The notes: generated by a model from the letters alone, not told the origin. Counted from the stretch's first letter, positions 16,151-25,680 are shown. The stretch is DNA of 34,645 bases from Candidatus Rokuibacteriota bacterium (GCA_016209425.1 JACQWA010000428.1:1-34645), one strand, 5' to 3'. Numbers and translations are program-made.

Positions 16151-17287
16151 ATGATCACCGTTCCGGCTCACCGTGTAAAGCAGTTCGGGCTCGAGTTCTA
16201 TCAAGCCTCATTTTCCGCCAAGGACATCGACCGCCTGGTGAAGTTTGAGGTCCTGGGTTACGCGGGAGGGCTGCCCAAAGAGCCCTCCAAAGCCCGGCGC
16301 GCTTCTCGGGCTCGTGTCAATTGGGAGATGCTGGAAAAACGGATTGGCGAGAGCGAGGCCGCCTACCAGCGCCCGGTGATCCGTCGAAAGATCGAGGAGC
16401 TCGTCTCGTACTACCGGGACTGCAAGGAGGCGGGGACCCTCCCGGCGATTCCGGGGGCCGTGATCATCACCTCGGAGAAGCGCTTCACCTTCACCCCCAT
16501 GGCGAGCCACCACGACCTGGGGTTGCTCCAGATTCCTGAGGAGCACGGCGTCCTCCGGGTCCTGGACGGCCAACACCGCCTCCTCGCGCTCCATGCCCTG
16601 ACCCAAGCCGGCGAGGTGCTGGCAATCGAGGTGCCGGCGGTGCTGTTCGACACCCTGGACGCTCGGCAGATCGTGGAGCTTTTCGTCACCATCAACGCCA
16701 AGCACACGCGGCTCAACCCCTCGCACATCGTGAGCCTCGCCGGCCGCAAGCTCTACCCCGACCCCAACCAGGCGCTGGCCCACGACGTCATCCGCTCGCT
16801 CAACGAGGACGAGACCTCGCCGCTTCATGGCGAGATCAAGATGCTCGGCACCGGGCGCGGGAGAGTTTCCCAGGCCCCGCTGGCCGAGGAGACCGTGGAT
16901 TTCCTGGGGACGGTGGAGAACATCGGGGGGAGCGCGCGGATCCAGGAGCTGCGCCAGGGAGCCAAACGGTTCTTCCTGAACTATATGAAGGCCGTGGCGG
17001 GCGTGTTTGCGGCGGCGTGGGCGGGCCGAAAATACTCAATCAAGACCGGCGCGGCTCTGCGGGCGTTCATCCGCGTCGCGCCGGACGTGATGGCGCGCGC
17101 CCGGGAGCTCAGGAAGGATCCCTTCGACCTTCACGCCATCCGCGAGGCGATCAAGCCATGGGGGACCCGGCTGGGTGACCGCCGCTTCGAGACCGAAGGC
17201 GAGTGGAGACAGAAGCTGGCGGGCGGCACCCGGGGAACGGTCGAGACGCTGACCAAAGAACTTCGCGACGCCTTGAAGTCATCCTAA
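16151..17287 (+). CDS. DGQHR-domain protein (DndB/DpdB-type, ParB-like superfamily)
   Basis: Literal motif LRVLDGQHRLLALHAL plus VELFVTINAKHTRLNPSHI; likely start MITVPAHRVKQFG. Confidence 0.88.
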   Translation: MITVPAHRVKQFGLEFYQASFSAKDIDRLVKFEVLGYAGGLPKEPSKARRASRARVNWEMLEKRIGESEAAYQRPVIRRKIEELVSYYRDCKEAGTLPAIPGAVIITSEKRFTFTPMASHHDLGLLQIPEEHGVLRVLDGQHRLLALHALTQAGEVLAIEVPAVLFDTLDARQIVELFVTINAKHTRLNPSHIVSLAGRKLYPDPNQALAHDVIRSLNEDETSPLHGEIKMLGTGRGRVSQAPLAEETVDFLGTVENIGGSARIQELRQGAKRFFLNYMKAVAGVFAAAWAGRKYSIKTGAALRAFIRVAPDVMARARELRKDPFDLHAIREAIKPWGTRLGDRRFETEGEWRQKLAGGTRGTVETLTKELRDALKSS

Positions 17288-17302
17288 GTTTCCCGAGTTT
17301 CC

Positions 17303-17980
17303 TCAAGATCCCCCTTCCGTCTTCTCTGGCCATCTACACCACCTCCGCAAAACGCACTCGGGGCATTCAGGCTTCCTAGCCGTGCATACCAACGCTGCGA
17401 AGTCGAACACCGCCCAGTTATACTCCCTGGCCCCTTTCTTTGGAATTAGCACCTGGGCTATTTCCCACAACCTATCGTCCGTGTGGGGCCGATTTTTCTC
17501 TGATCGAATTCCAAAATAGCGTCCCAGCATGCGCACGACGTTCGCATCCACAACCGCACGCCTTTGTCCGAGGGCAAAGCAAAGCACGGCGTTAGCCGCA
17601 TAGCGACCTACCCCCTTTAACTCCATCAAACCGCCCTCCGCGGCGGGAAGCTTCCCTCCGAATCGCGAAACGGCTATGCGCGCCATTTCCTTCAGATTCC
17701 GAGCCCGGCCGACCAATCCTAGGGACCAGACCGAGCGTCTGATTTTCCTCAACGGGGCCCGGGCCAATACCTCGATCACTGGAAACTCCTTCAGGAATCG
17801 ACGGTATACCGGCTCCACCTGCTTGGCCTGAGTCTTTTGAAGGAAGAGTTCAGCGATGAGCACCTTGTATGGATCTCGTGTCCGTCTCCATGAAAACGTC
17901 CGCCCATGCCGCCGGTGCCAGGCGAGCAGCGCCCTGCGGAATCGTTGACTTTCAGCCGAGGTGCGCCGTAGACTACGCAT
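17303..17980 (-). CDS. HhH-GPD DNA glycosylase with Fe-S cluster, Mig.MthI/MutY-like (candidate thymine-DNA glycosylase)
   Basis: FSWRRTRDPYKVLIAELFLQKTQ, HhH LKGVGRYAANAVLCFALG, VVDANVVRMLGRYFG, and C-x6-C-x2-C-x5-C (CTARKPECPECVLRRWC). Start could be 17980 or 18010. Confidence 0.88.
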   Translation of the reverse strand: MRSLRRTSAESQRFRRALLAWHRRHGRTFSWRRTRDPYKVLIAELFLQKTQAKQVEPVYRRFLKEFPVIEVLARAPLRKIRRSVWSLGLVGRARNLKEMARIAVSRFGGKLPAAEGGLMELKGVGRYAANAVLCFALGQRRAVVDANVVRMLGRYFGIRSEKNRPHTDDRLWEIAQVLIPKKGAREYNWAVFDFAALVCTARKPECPECVLRRWCRWPEKTEGGS

Positions 17981-18665
17981 CCTGACACTCGCCCATGGAT
18001 TTGACAGCATAGCGTTGGGAGCCAGGGACCGAATCCTAAGACTGCTCCAAGATCACCACCCGCAAGCAGTTTCCATCGATAAGATTGCCCGGGTGGCACA
18101 GATCCACGACTGGGCCCGCCGCATCAGGGAATTGGTTGCGGCTGGCTGGGACATCGAAGCGCTTCCTTCCCAGAGAGCCTACCGGCTGCGCGCGCAACAG
18201 CGAAGGCAGCCGCGAACACAGCAGGTCGGCATTACAGCTAAGCAGCGATATCGCATCCTCCACCGCGATCAATCCCGGTGTCGCCGCTGCGGCAGAACTC
18301 CGGCAGACGGAGTCAGGCTCGTCGTGGACCATATCATACCCCGCGACTGGGGTGGTTCGAACGACGACGAGAACCTCTGGACCCTTTGCGAAGACTGCAA
18401 TCTGGGGAAAAAGGCGTGGGAATCCGATGTCGACGCGGAAGCGATGAGAACGGTCCTGGCTCAGGTCAGCGCCAAAGCACGACTACGAGAATACTTTAAG
18501 CTCCGTCCCAGCCAAGTGCTCCGGAAGGAGGAACTCCAAATCGTCGCAGGAATTGCTGATTATCAGCGAAGGATTAGGGAGCTACGGCAGGACGAAGGAA
18601 TGAACATTCGCTCGAACTATGAAGATGATGAGCTGAGGCCGGGGGATTACCGCTTCATCCCGTGA
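17961..18665 (+). CDS. HNH endonuclease (candidate type II restriction enzyme) with N- and C-terminal winged-helix-like repeats
   Basis: CRRCGRTPADGVRLVVDHIIPRDWGGSNDDENLWTLCEDCNLGKK; GTG start at 17961 or a later start such as TTG 18015. Confidence 0.85.
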   Translation: MRRRLRILTLAHGFDSIALGARDRILRLLQDHHPQAVSIDKIARVAQIHDWARRIRELVAAGWDIEALPSQRAYRLRAQQRRQPRTQQVGITAKQRYRILHRDQSRCRRCGRTPADGVRLVVDHIIPRDWGGSNDDENLWTLCEDCNLGKKAWESDVDAEAMRTVLAQVSAKARLREYFKLRPSQVLRKEELQIVAGIADYQRRIRELRQDEGMNIRSNYEDDELRPGDYRFIP

Positions 18666-19716
18666 GCAATCTCTTCACCTCCTTCGCTATCGCACGTGCG
18701 AGTCTACACGGAACGGCATTCCCAATCTGCTTTGCCACTTCAATCTTCGAGCCCACAAAGATGAACTCATCCGGGAACGTCTGAATCCGGGCCGCCTCCC
18801 GGTGGGTGATCGGCCGATCCGCCTGTGGATGAAGATATCGGCCTTTCTCCGGTTTGAAGAACTCCGTTCGGATTGTAAACGCGGGCTGATTCCACCATAA
18901 CCTTCCGAAGAGATCAGTACCCCCCGATACTTTCCTGATCCAGCACTCAGGCATGAGCCGTTTCGGAAGGTCCCAGCGATTCCCTCCCTCGGGAATGCAG
19001 CGATAACGCTCTTTTGACTTTGGCGTCGGATTTCGCCCGATGTGCCAATTCTTGCCGTCCGGGTCCAGCGGGAGATCCCCGATGGCCTCCTTCAGAGTGA
19101 CCCATGGTTCCTTGTCGATAGAAAAAAGGTCCGCCGACTTCAGGTCGAAATGAGTTGGAACCGGGAGAGACGGGACCTTGTTCAGTGCCCCAATCACTAT
19201 GGCCCGCTTTCGGCGCTGGGGAACCCCGAAGTCCGCAGCATTCAGCACGTCAGCTCCAACCCGGTATCCCAACCCCTCCGCCAGCTCTCTAAAGCTTGCA
19301 AACTCAGCCGATTTCAGGAGTTCCGGTACGTTCTCCATAACGAAAACCTTGGGCCGCACCTGCGTCACTGCGCGGTAATAATGCCGCCAGAGTTGGTTTC
19401 GGGGGTCGTTGGGAATGTGGCTACCAAGTTGAGAAAACCCTTGGCAGGGGGGACCGCCGATGATTACCTCTGCCTTTGGAAACCTTCGAATTTTGCGGAT
19501 GTCCTTGCACACTCCATGGGGTCCTAAGTTGCTCTCGTATGTCTTGACGGCCCACTTATCTAAGTCGGCGCCCATGATGGGCTCAAACCCCTCCCAAACG
19601 AAACCCAAGGTGAAGCCGCCAGCCCCACAGAAGAGGTCTAGAAGACGAGGTCTCTTTGAGCTTGGTGACGGACGCGGACGCCGCTTGGAATCTGAAACCA
19701 TTCTGCCCCCCATCAT
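18655..19716 (-). CDS. DNA (cytosine-5-)-methyltransferase
   Basis: Motif I LLDLFCGAGGFTLGF, IV GGPPCQGFS, VI VMENVPE, VIII VPQRRKRAIVIG, IX REAARIQTFPDEF, X QIGNAVP; start at 19716 or 19701. Confidence 0.95.
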   Translation of the reverse strand: MMGGRMVSDSKRRPRPSPSSKRPRLLDLFCGAGGFTLGFVWEGFEPIMGADLDKWAVKTYESNLGPHGVCKDIRKIRRFPKAEVIIGGPPCQGFSQLGSHIPNDPRNQLWRHYYRAVTQVRPKVFVMENVPELLKSAEFASFRELAEGLGYRVGADVLNAADFGVPQRRKRAIVIGALNKVPSLPVPTHFDLKSADLFSIDKEPWVTLKEAIGDLPLDPDGKNWHIGRNPTPKSKERYRCIPEGGNRWDLPKRLMPECWIRKVSGGTDLFGRLWWNQPAFTIRTEFFKPEKGRYLHPQADRPITHREAARIQTFPDEFIFVGSKIEVAKQIGNAVPCRLARAIAKEVKRLLTG

Positions 19717-19926
19717 CCGGAAAAAACCACAACCCGTAGATAAAAGGATACACCGTTGGCCCACGATGTTGGGCAGAACACGGAGCTTGACTCATACTCA
19801 TCACTTGTTGGGTCCGTGTCAAGAAAAAAATTAGTACCCAAGGGGAGCTAGGGCGGCTAGTAGGTGATTGCTTCGAGACAGCCCAGAGGACCAGCCCTGT
19901 CGGGAACTGCGCGAGGCGCTCCGGAG

Positions 19927-20424
19927 CTAGCCCGTCGGCGCGTTGTCCTCCCACCTGAAGTTCGCCGCGAGGATCTCGTAGATTTTCTTCCCGCCGGGCA
20001 CCTGCGCGGTCACCGTCTGGCCGACCTCCTTGCCGATCAGCGTTCGGGCCAGCGGCGACATGATCGAGATCCTCCCCTTCGCCGGCTCCGCCTCGTCGGA
20101 ACCCACGATCCAGTAGCGGACTTCCTTGCCTTCCTGGTCCTGGAGGCGGACGGTGGAGGCGAACGTCACCCGGTCTCCATTGCTGGGGGGATCGATGATT
20201 TCGGCGTGGCCCAGCTTGGCCTGGAGGTCCTTGATGCGCCCTTCGATGAAAGATTGTTTCTCCCGGGCCGCGTGGTATTCGGCATTCTCCCAGAGGTCGC
20301 CGTGGCTCCGCGCCTCGGCGATGGCCCTGGTAATCCGCGGGCGCTCCTCCTTCTTGAGCCGCTCGAGCTCGGCTTTGAGCCGGTCGTAGCCCTGCCGGGT
20401 CATGGGGGTCCGCTGGGTTGCCAC
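19927..20424 (-). CDS. greA: Transcription elongation factor GreA
   Basis: [63 protein letters not shown] start. Confidence 0.93.
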   Translation of the reverse strand: MATQRTPMTRQGYDRLKAELERLKKEERPRITRAIAEARSHGDLWENAEYHAAREKQSFIEGRIKDLQAKLGHAEIIDPPSNGDRVTFASTVRLQDQEGKEVRYWIVGSDEAEPAKGRISIMSPLARTLIGKEVGQTVTAQVPGGKKIYEILAANFRWEDNAPTG

Positions 20425-20543
20425 CGCGATGTCTCCTTACGCGAGCGATAACGGATCGACCAGTTCTGCATTCTACGACATCCGCCCGCCAGGCGTCGAG
20501 TTCTCCCGGTATCGGCCTGGGACGATGGGGTACAATTAACCCC

Positions 20544-21833
20544 ATGCGCCGGCTCCTGTCGCTCCTCGCCCTCTCCCTCCTCGCGTCAGCCTGCGGGCAG
20601 TCCCGGGCCGAGGACCCCAGAAAGAAGGAAGCGACCGGGCTCAAGCCGCTTGCCGTGACCGTTGCCCGCGTGGAGACGCGCTCCGTCCAGCGGAGCGTGG
20701 AAACCGTCGGAAGCCTCCTCGCGTGGGAGGAAGTGCAGGTGAAGTCCGAGCTCGCCGGCACCTTGGCGCGCGTTCTGGCGGATCTGGGCGACCGGGTCAC
20801 CTCCGGCACGGTCCTCGCCGAGTTCGACAAGCGGGAAGCGCAGTTCGCCACCGAGCAGGCCGAGGCCGAACTCCTCGCCGCACGCGAAGCGCTGGCCCGA
20901 GCCCGGGCGAACGTCGAAGCCAGCCGCGCCAACCTGACGCGGGTCCAGGAGCAGCAGGCCACGCTTCAGGCTGAGGTCGCGAGGGCCCGTGCGCAGATCG
21001 AGTGGGCCGCCCTCGAGCTCGAGCGAGGCCGCCAGCTCCTGGCCAAGGAGCTGATCTCGACCCGCGATGTGGATAACGCCCGGACCCAGCACCAGGTCGC
21101 TCTCGCCCAGCTGCGGATGGCCGAGACGGCGCTGAGCCAGCACCCGGATCAGGTGCGAATCGCCCAGGCCCAGCTGGAGTCCGACGTCGCCGCCCTCAAG
21201 CTGGCGGAGGCCAATGTGAAGCAGCGCGAGGCGGTCCTCGGCCTCGCCCGGAAGCGCATGGCGGACACAACCGTGCGCGCGCCGCTGGCGGGCCAGGTGG
21301 CCCGCCGGCACGTTTCGGCCGGCGAGTACGTCAAGGATACCCCCCTCTTCACGCTCGTGGTTGCCGATCCACTCAAATACACCGGCAGCGTTCCGGAGCG
21401 ATATGCCCCCGCCGTGCGGATCGGCCAGGCCCTCCAGCTCACGGTGGAAGCCTATCCTGGCCAGACCTTTTCCGGCCAGGTGACCCGCGTGGCGCCCGCC
21501 GTGGACGTCCCGACGCGGAGCCTCGCGCTGGAAGCCCGGGTGCCGAATCTCGAGGCTCGCCTACGCCCCGGCTTCTTCGCCAAGGGCGCGGTGCTGACCC
21601 GAAAGGACGAGGCGGTCACCTTCGTCCCCGCGGAGGCGGTCACGTACTTCGTCGGCATCAACAAGGTCTTCGTGGTGACGGACGGCAAGGCTCTGGAGCG
21701 CCTGGTCAGGCCCGGGACCCGCCAGGGCGGCTGGATCGAGATCCTGGAAGGGGTCAAGGCCGGTGAGGCCGTCGCGACGACCAACCTCTCCCAGCTCTTC
21801 AACGGGGCCCCCGTCACCGTCATGGGAAAATGA
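20544..21833 (+). CDS. RND efflux transporter periplasmic adaptor subunit (lipoprotein)
   Basis: Lipobox LLASAC, SVETVGSLLAWEEVQVKSELAGTLARVLADLGDRVTSGTVLAEFD, long coiled coil, DTTVRAPLAGQVARRHVSAGEYV. Confidence 0.93.
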   Translation: MRRLLSLLALSLLASACGQSRAEDPRKKEATGLKPLAVTVARVETRSVQRSVETVGSLLAWEEVQVKSELAGTLARVLADLGDRVTSGTVLAEFDKREAQFATEQAEAELLAAREALARARANVEASRANLTRVQEQQATLQAEVARARAQIEWAALELERGRQLLAKELISTRDVDNARTQHQVALAQLRMAETALSQHPDQVRIAQAQLESDVAALKLAEANVKQREAVLGLARKRMADTTVRAPLAGQVARRHVSAGEYVKDTPLFTLVVADPLKYTGSVPERYAPAVRIGQALQLTVEAYPGQTFSGQVTRVAPAVDVPTRSLALEARVPNLEARLRPGFFAKGAVLTRKDEAVTFVPAEAVTYFVGINKVFVVTDGKALERLVRPGTRQGGWIEILEGVKAGEAVATTNLSQLFNGAPVTVMGK

Positions 21834-21891
21834 CCACGGTCGTGCCTGATGGCCGACCCTCGGGCGCGAGAGCGCCCCGAGGCCAAGCTCA

Positions 21892-24800
21892 ATGAGCTTT
21901 CTTGAAGTCTTTGTGCGGCGCCCGGTCTTCACGACGATGCTGATCGCTTCGTTCGTCGTCCTGGGGGCAGCCTCCTTCCTCCAGCTGGGCGTGGATATTT
22001 TCCCCAAGGTCGATCTCCCCACCATCACGATCACCACCCGCCTGCCGGGCGCCAGCCCCGAGGAGATCGAGAGCCAGATCACCAAGCCCATCGAAGAGGT
22101 CGTCAACACGATCAGCGGCCTCGACGAGCTCCGCTCGAGCACCATCGAGGGGCAGTCGCAGGTCCTCGCCACGTTCGTGCTCGAGCGGAACGTCCAGGAG
22201 GCCGCCAACGACGTGCGCGAGAAGGTCGCCACGGTCGTCTCGCGGTTTCCGGCCGGCACGGAGTCGCCCGTCATCGAGAAGTTCGACCCCGATTCGGCTC
22301 CCGTCATGGCGGTGGTGGTCTCGGGCCAGCGCTCGGCCCGCGAGGTCACCGAGATCGCCGACAAGCGGATCAAGCGCCAGCTCGAGACCGTGAAGGACGT
22401 CGGGGCCATCACGCTGGTCGGCGACCGGAAGCGCGAGATCCAGGTGCTCGTGGACCCCCACAAGCTCACCGCCTTCGGCCTCTCGATCCAGCAGATCAAG
22501 GAGGCGCTGCTCCGCCAGAACGTCGAGATCCCGGGCGGGCGCGTGACCGAAGGCGGACGCGAGGAGGGCCTTCGGACCCTCGGCCGGATCGAGTCGCCGG
22601 CAGCGTTCAACGACCTGATCGTGGCCGATTTCAAGGGGGGGCCGGTCCACATCCACGACATCGGCACCGTGGTGGACGGCGAAGAAGAGCCCCGGACGCT
22701 GTCGCGCCTGAACGGCCAGACCGCCGTCAGCCTCCTCATCCGGAAGCAGTCGGGGACCAACACGGTGGCGGTGGTCGATGCCGTGAAGAAAAAGCTCGCG
22801 GAGGTTCAGAAGGGACTGCCGCCAGATATCCAGTTCGACGTCGTCCGCGACCTGTCGCGCTTCATCAAGCGTTCTTTCCACGAGGTCCAGGATCACCTCT
22901 TGCTGGGCGGTCTCCTGGCCAGCCTCATCGTGGCGGTGTTCATCGGCAACCTCCTCTGGTGGGAGAGCGCCGCGATCGCCGCGATCGTCGCCGCGGTAGG
23001 AGCGGCTTTCCTTTCGGGCGACCCCCAGCTCCTCCTTCAGGTCACCGGCGGAGCCATCCTGGTCACCATGCTCCTGTTCCTCACAATCCGGAAGCTCCGG
23101 CCGGCCTTCGTCGCGGCCCTGGCCATCCCCTGCTCGATCATCGCGACCTTCACGGCCATGCGCATCGCCGGCTTCACGCTCAACAACCTGACGATGCTCG
23201 GGCTCTCCCTCGTCACGGGCATCGTGATCGACGACGCCATCATCGTGCTGGAGAACATCTTCCGCCACACCGAGGAGGAGGGGCGCTCACCCTTCGAGGC
23301 GGCCATCACCGGAACCCGGGAGATTGCCCTGGCGGTCATGGCCACGACCCTGTCGCTCGTCGTGATCTTCCTGCCGGTGGCCTTCATGGGCGGGCTCGTG
23401 GGGAAGTTCTGGAACTCCTTCGGGCTCACCGCGACCTTCGCCATCCTCGTCTCGCTCGTCGTGGCGTTCACCCTGACCCCCATGCTGGCGGCCCGGATCC
23501 TGGCCGCCCGCCCCGCGGACGACGCGACACGGAGGTCCAAGGAGTCCCCGTTCTACCGAACCATCGAGCACTGGTACGAGGTGGCGCTGGCGTGGGGCCT
23601 CCGCCACCGGCTGGTCGTGCTGGGCGCAACGCTCCTCATCCTTGTCGGCGGTGTCTTTCTCCTGAGTCGCGCGAAGCTGGAGTTCGTGGTCGACGACGAC
23701 ATGAGCGAGTTCGAGGTGGTGGCCGAGGCCCCGCCCGGCTCGTCACTCGAGCGCACCGCCGGGATCGCCCGGACGCTGGAGGGGGAGATCCGGAAGATCT
23801 CCGAGGTGCAGACCCTGTTCACCACCATCGGGGTCCGCGGCCAGTACCAGTCCAACGTCACGGACATCTCGATCTACGTCGGCCTCAAGCATCTGTCCAT
23901 GCGCACGCGGACCCAGGACGAGATCAAACAGGAGGTGCGAAAGCGGCTGGCCGCCCACCCCGGGCTCCGCATCAGCGCCCAGCAGATCAACCTGATCGGC
24001 GGCGGCGGCTTCCGGCAGACCCCGTTCAACCTGATCCTCCGCGGGCCGGATCTCGGCAAGCTGGACGGCTACGCCGCCGCGGTCATCCGGGACCTCTCGA
24101 CCAAGCCCGGCTTCGTGGATCTGGACACGGCGCAGTCCCAGCGGCAGCCCGAGCTTCAGGTCCTGATCGACCGCCAGAAGGCCTCCGATCTCGGGGTGCG
24201 GGTGGCCAGCATCGCCTCGGCGCTCCGGACCATGGTGGGCGGCGAGAAGGCGGGGTTCTACCGCGAGGAGGGCGAGCAGTACGACGTCCGCCTCCGTCTC
24301 AAGGAAGATTTCCGGAAAGACGCGTCGGTCATCGCCGATCTCACCGTGCCGGGAGCCGGCGGCCAGCTCGTCAAGCTCTCCAACGTCACCTCGCTGGCGC
24401 CCGGGATGAGTCCCGGCCAGATCGAGCGATACGCCCAAGAACGCTCCATCACCATCGTCTCAAACCTCTCCCAGAAGCCGCTGGGAGAGGCCCTCGCCGA
24501 AGGCTACGCGGCCGTGCGCAAGCTCACGATGCCACTGGAGTACGGCATCGTGACGATCGGCCGGGGCAAACTTCTCGCCGAATCGATCCAGAACTTCCTG
24601 ATCGCCTTTGTCCTGTCGCTGGCCTTCATCTACATCGTGCTCGCCGCCCAGTTCGAGTCGTTCATCCACCCCGTCACGATCATGGTTTCCCTGTTCCTGT
24701 CGATCCCCTTCGGGCTCCTCTCCCTCCTGCTCGTCGGCAAGACCCTCAACATCTACTCGATCATGGGCCTCTTCCTCCTGATGGGGGTTGTCAAGAAGAA

Positions 24801-25188
24801 CGCGATCCTCCAGGTGGACTACACCAACGTGCTCCGGGGGCGGGGCATGGCGCGCTTCGAGGCTCAGATGCAGGCCGACCGGGCCCGGCTCCGACCGATC
24901 CTGATGACCACGCTGGCCATCATCGCGGGGATGTTGCCGGTGGCCCTGGGACGGGGCGACGGAGCAGCCTCCCGGGCCTCCCTCGCCACGGTCGTGGTCG
25001 GAGGCCAGGCCCTCTGCCTCGTCGTCACGCTCCTGGTGACGCCGGTGATCTACTCGATGTTCGACGACCTCCGGGGCCTCCGCGTCTTCTCCTGGGTCCG
25101 TTTCCCGCGCTGGCGGGAAGCCCTCGCCGCCCGCTTGGACTGGCTGGGGGAACGGCGCGCCGCCAACAGCCGCCGCCCAACGACTTAA
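21892..25188 (+). CDS. RND efflux permease (AcrB/MdtB-type, HAE1-like)
   Basis: [77 protein letters not shown] proton-relay Asp pair. Confidence 0.96.
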   Translation: MSFLEVFVRRPVFTTMLIASFVVLGAASFLQLGVDIFPKVDLPTITITTRLPGASPEEIESQITKPIEEVVNTISGLDELRSSTIEGQSQVLATFVLERNVQEAANDVREKVATVVSRFPAGTESPVIEKFDPDSAPVMAVVVSGQRSAREVTEIADKRIKRQLETVKDVGAITLVGDRKREIQVLVDPHKLTAFGLSIQQIKEALLRQNVEIPGGRVTEGGREEGLRTLGRIESPAAFNDLIVADFKGGPVHIHDIGTVVDGEEEPRTLSRLNGQTAVSLLIRKQSGTNTVAVVDAVKKKLAEVQKGLPPDIQFDVVRDLSRFIKRSFHEVQDHLLLGGLLASLIVAVFIGNLLWWESAAIAAIVAAVGAAFLSGDPQLLLQVTGGAILVTMLLFLTIRKLRPAFVAALAIPCSIIATFTAMRIAGFTLNNLTMLGLSLVTGIVIDDAIIVLENIFRHTEEEGRSPFEAAITGTREIALAVMATTLSLVVIFLPVAFMGGLVGKFWNSFGLTATFAILVSLVVAFTLTPMLAARILAARPADDATRRSKESPFYRTIEHWYEVALAWGLRHRLVVLGATLLILVGGVFLLSRAKLEFVVDDDMSEFEVVAEAPPGSSLERTAGIARTLEGEIRKISEVQTLFTTIGVRGQYQSNVTDISIYVGLKHLSMRTRTQDEIKQEVRKRLAAHPGLRISAQQINLIGGGGFRQTPFNLILRGPDLGKLDGYAAAVIRDLSTKPGFVDLDTAQSQRQPELQVLIDRQKASDLGVRVASIASALRTMVGGEKAGFYREEGEQYDVRLRLKEDFRKDASVIADLTVPGAGGQLVKLSNVTSLAPGMSPGQIERYAQERSITIVSNLSQKPLGEALAEGYAAVRKLTMPLEYGIVTIGRGKLLAESIQNFLIAFVLSLAFIYIVLAAQFESFIHPVTIMVSLFLSIPFGLLSLLLVGKTLNIYSIMGLFLLMGVVKKNAILQVDYTNVLRGRGMARFEAQMQADRARLRPILMTTLAIIAGMLPVALGRGDGAASRASLATVVVGGQALCLVVTLLVTPVIYSMFDDLRGLRVFSWVRFPRWREALAARLDWLGERRAANSRRPTT

Positions 25189-25194
25189 CCTCGC

Positions 25195-25275
25195 GCCTGT
25201 TCGAGCGCGGGCTTCGCCCGCGCAAACCTTTCGAGGGGGAGGCCTCGGAGGGGGCGGCCGAGGCCCCCTCCGAAG
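25195..25275 (+). repeat. Two-hairpin intergenic repeat, copy C
   Basis: GCGCGGGC-TTC-GCCCGCGC (about 25205-25223) then CGGAGGGGGC-GGCCGAG-GCCCCCTCCG (about 25246-25272), filling the gap between convergent genes. Confidence 0.75.
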
Positions 25276-25680
25276 TTACATCCCCCAGGAGAAGACGTGG
25301 GTGGGAGTCACCTCGACGATCACTGAATCCTTTTCGTCGAGGGCCGCCTCGCTGGGGTACTGGGGGTACTTCTTGTAGAAGAGCGCGCGGACCTTCCGAA
25401 AACGGGGCCCGCGGTCGATCAGTTTGGCTCTCCCCTGAACCATCACGCCTTTTAAGTGCTCCCAGGCGTCCGAGTAGCAATCGACGGTCACCGTGACGCG
25501 CGGGTTCGCCTGGAGGTTCCGGATCTTCTTGGCGTCGTCCCCGGAGGCGAAGTAGATCCGGCCCCCTTCCAGGACGTGGCAGACGGGAACGCTATGGGAC
25601 CACCCGCTGGCCCCGACCGTGGCGACGCGACACACGCGCTCCCATTGGATCAGCTGAGCTTCGGCCTTCTTGAGACGCAC
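25276..25680 (-). CDS. Pyridoxamine 5'-phosphate oxidase-family protein
   Basis: CRVATVGASGWSHSVPVCHVLEGGRIYFASGDDAKKIRNLQANPRVTVTVD; likely GTG start at 25680. Confidence 0.85.
   Translation of the reverse strand: MRLKKAEAQLIQWERVCRVATVGASGWSHSVPVCHVLEGGRIYFASGDDAKKIRNLQANPRVTVTVDCYSDAWEHLKGVMVQGRAKLIDRGPRFRKVRALFYKKYPQYPSEAALDEKDSVIVEVTPTHVFSWGM

Noticed and set aside
19583-20962. 459-aa minus-strand ORF spanning greA
   Set aside because: Out of frame with GreA and the MTase, arginine/proline-rich; shadow ORF.
21889-23268. 459-aa minus-strand ORF
   Set aside because: Antisense shadow of the RND permease gene, no plausible protein features.
22959-25496. 845-aa plus-strand ORF overlapping the RND permease
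   Set aside because: Alternate frame of a clear RND permease gene; R/G/P-rich with no recognisable domain.
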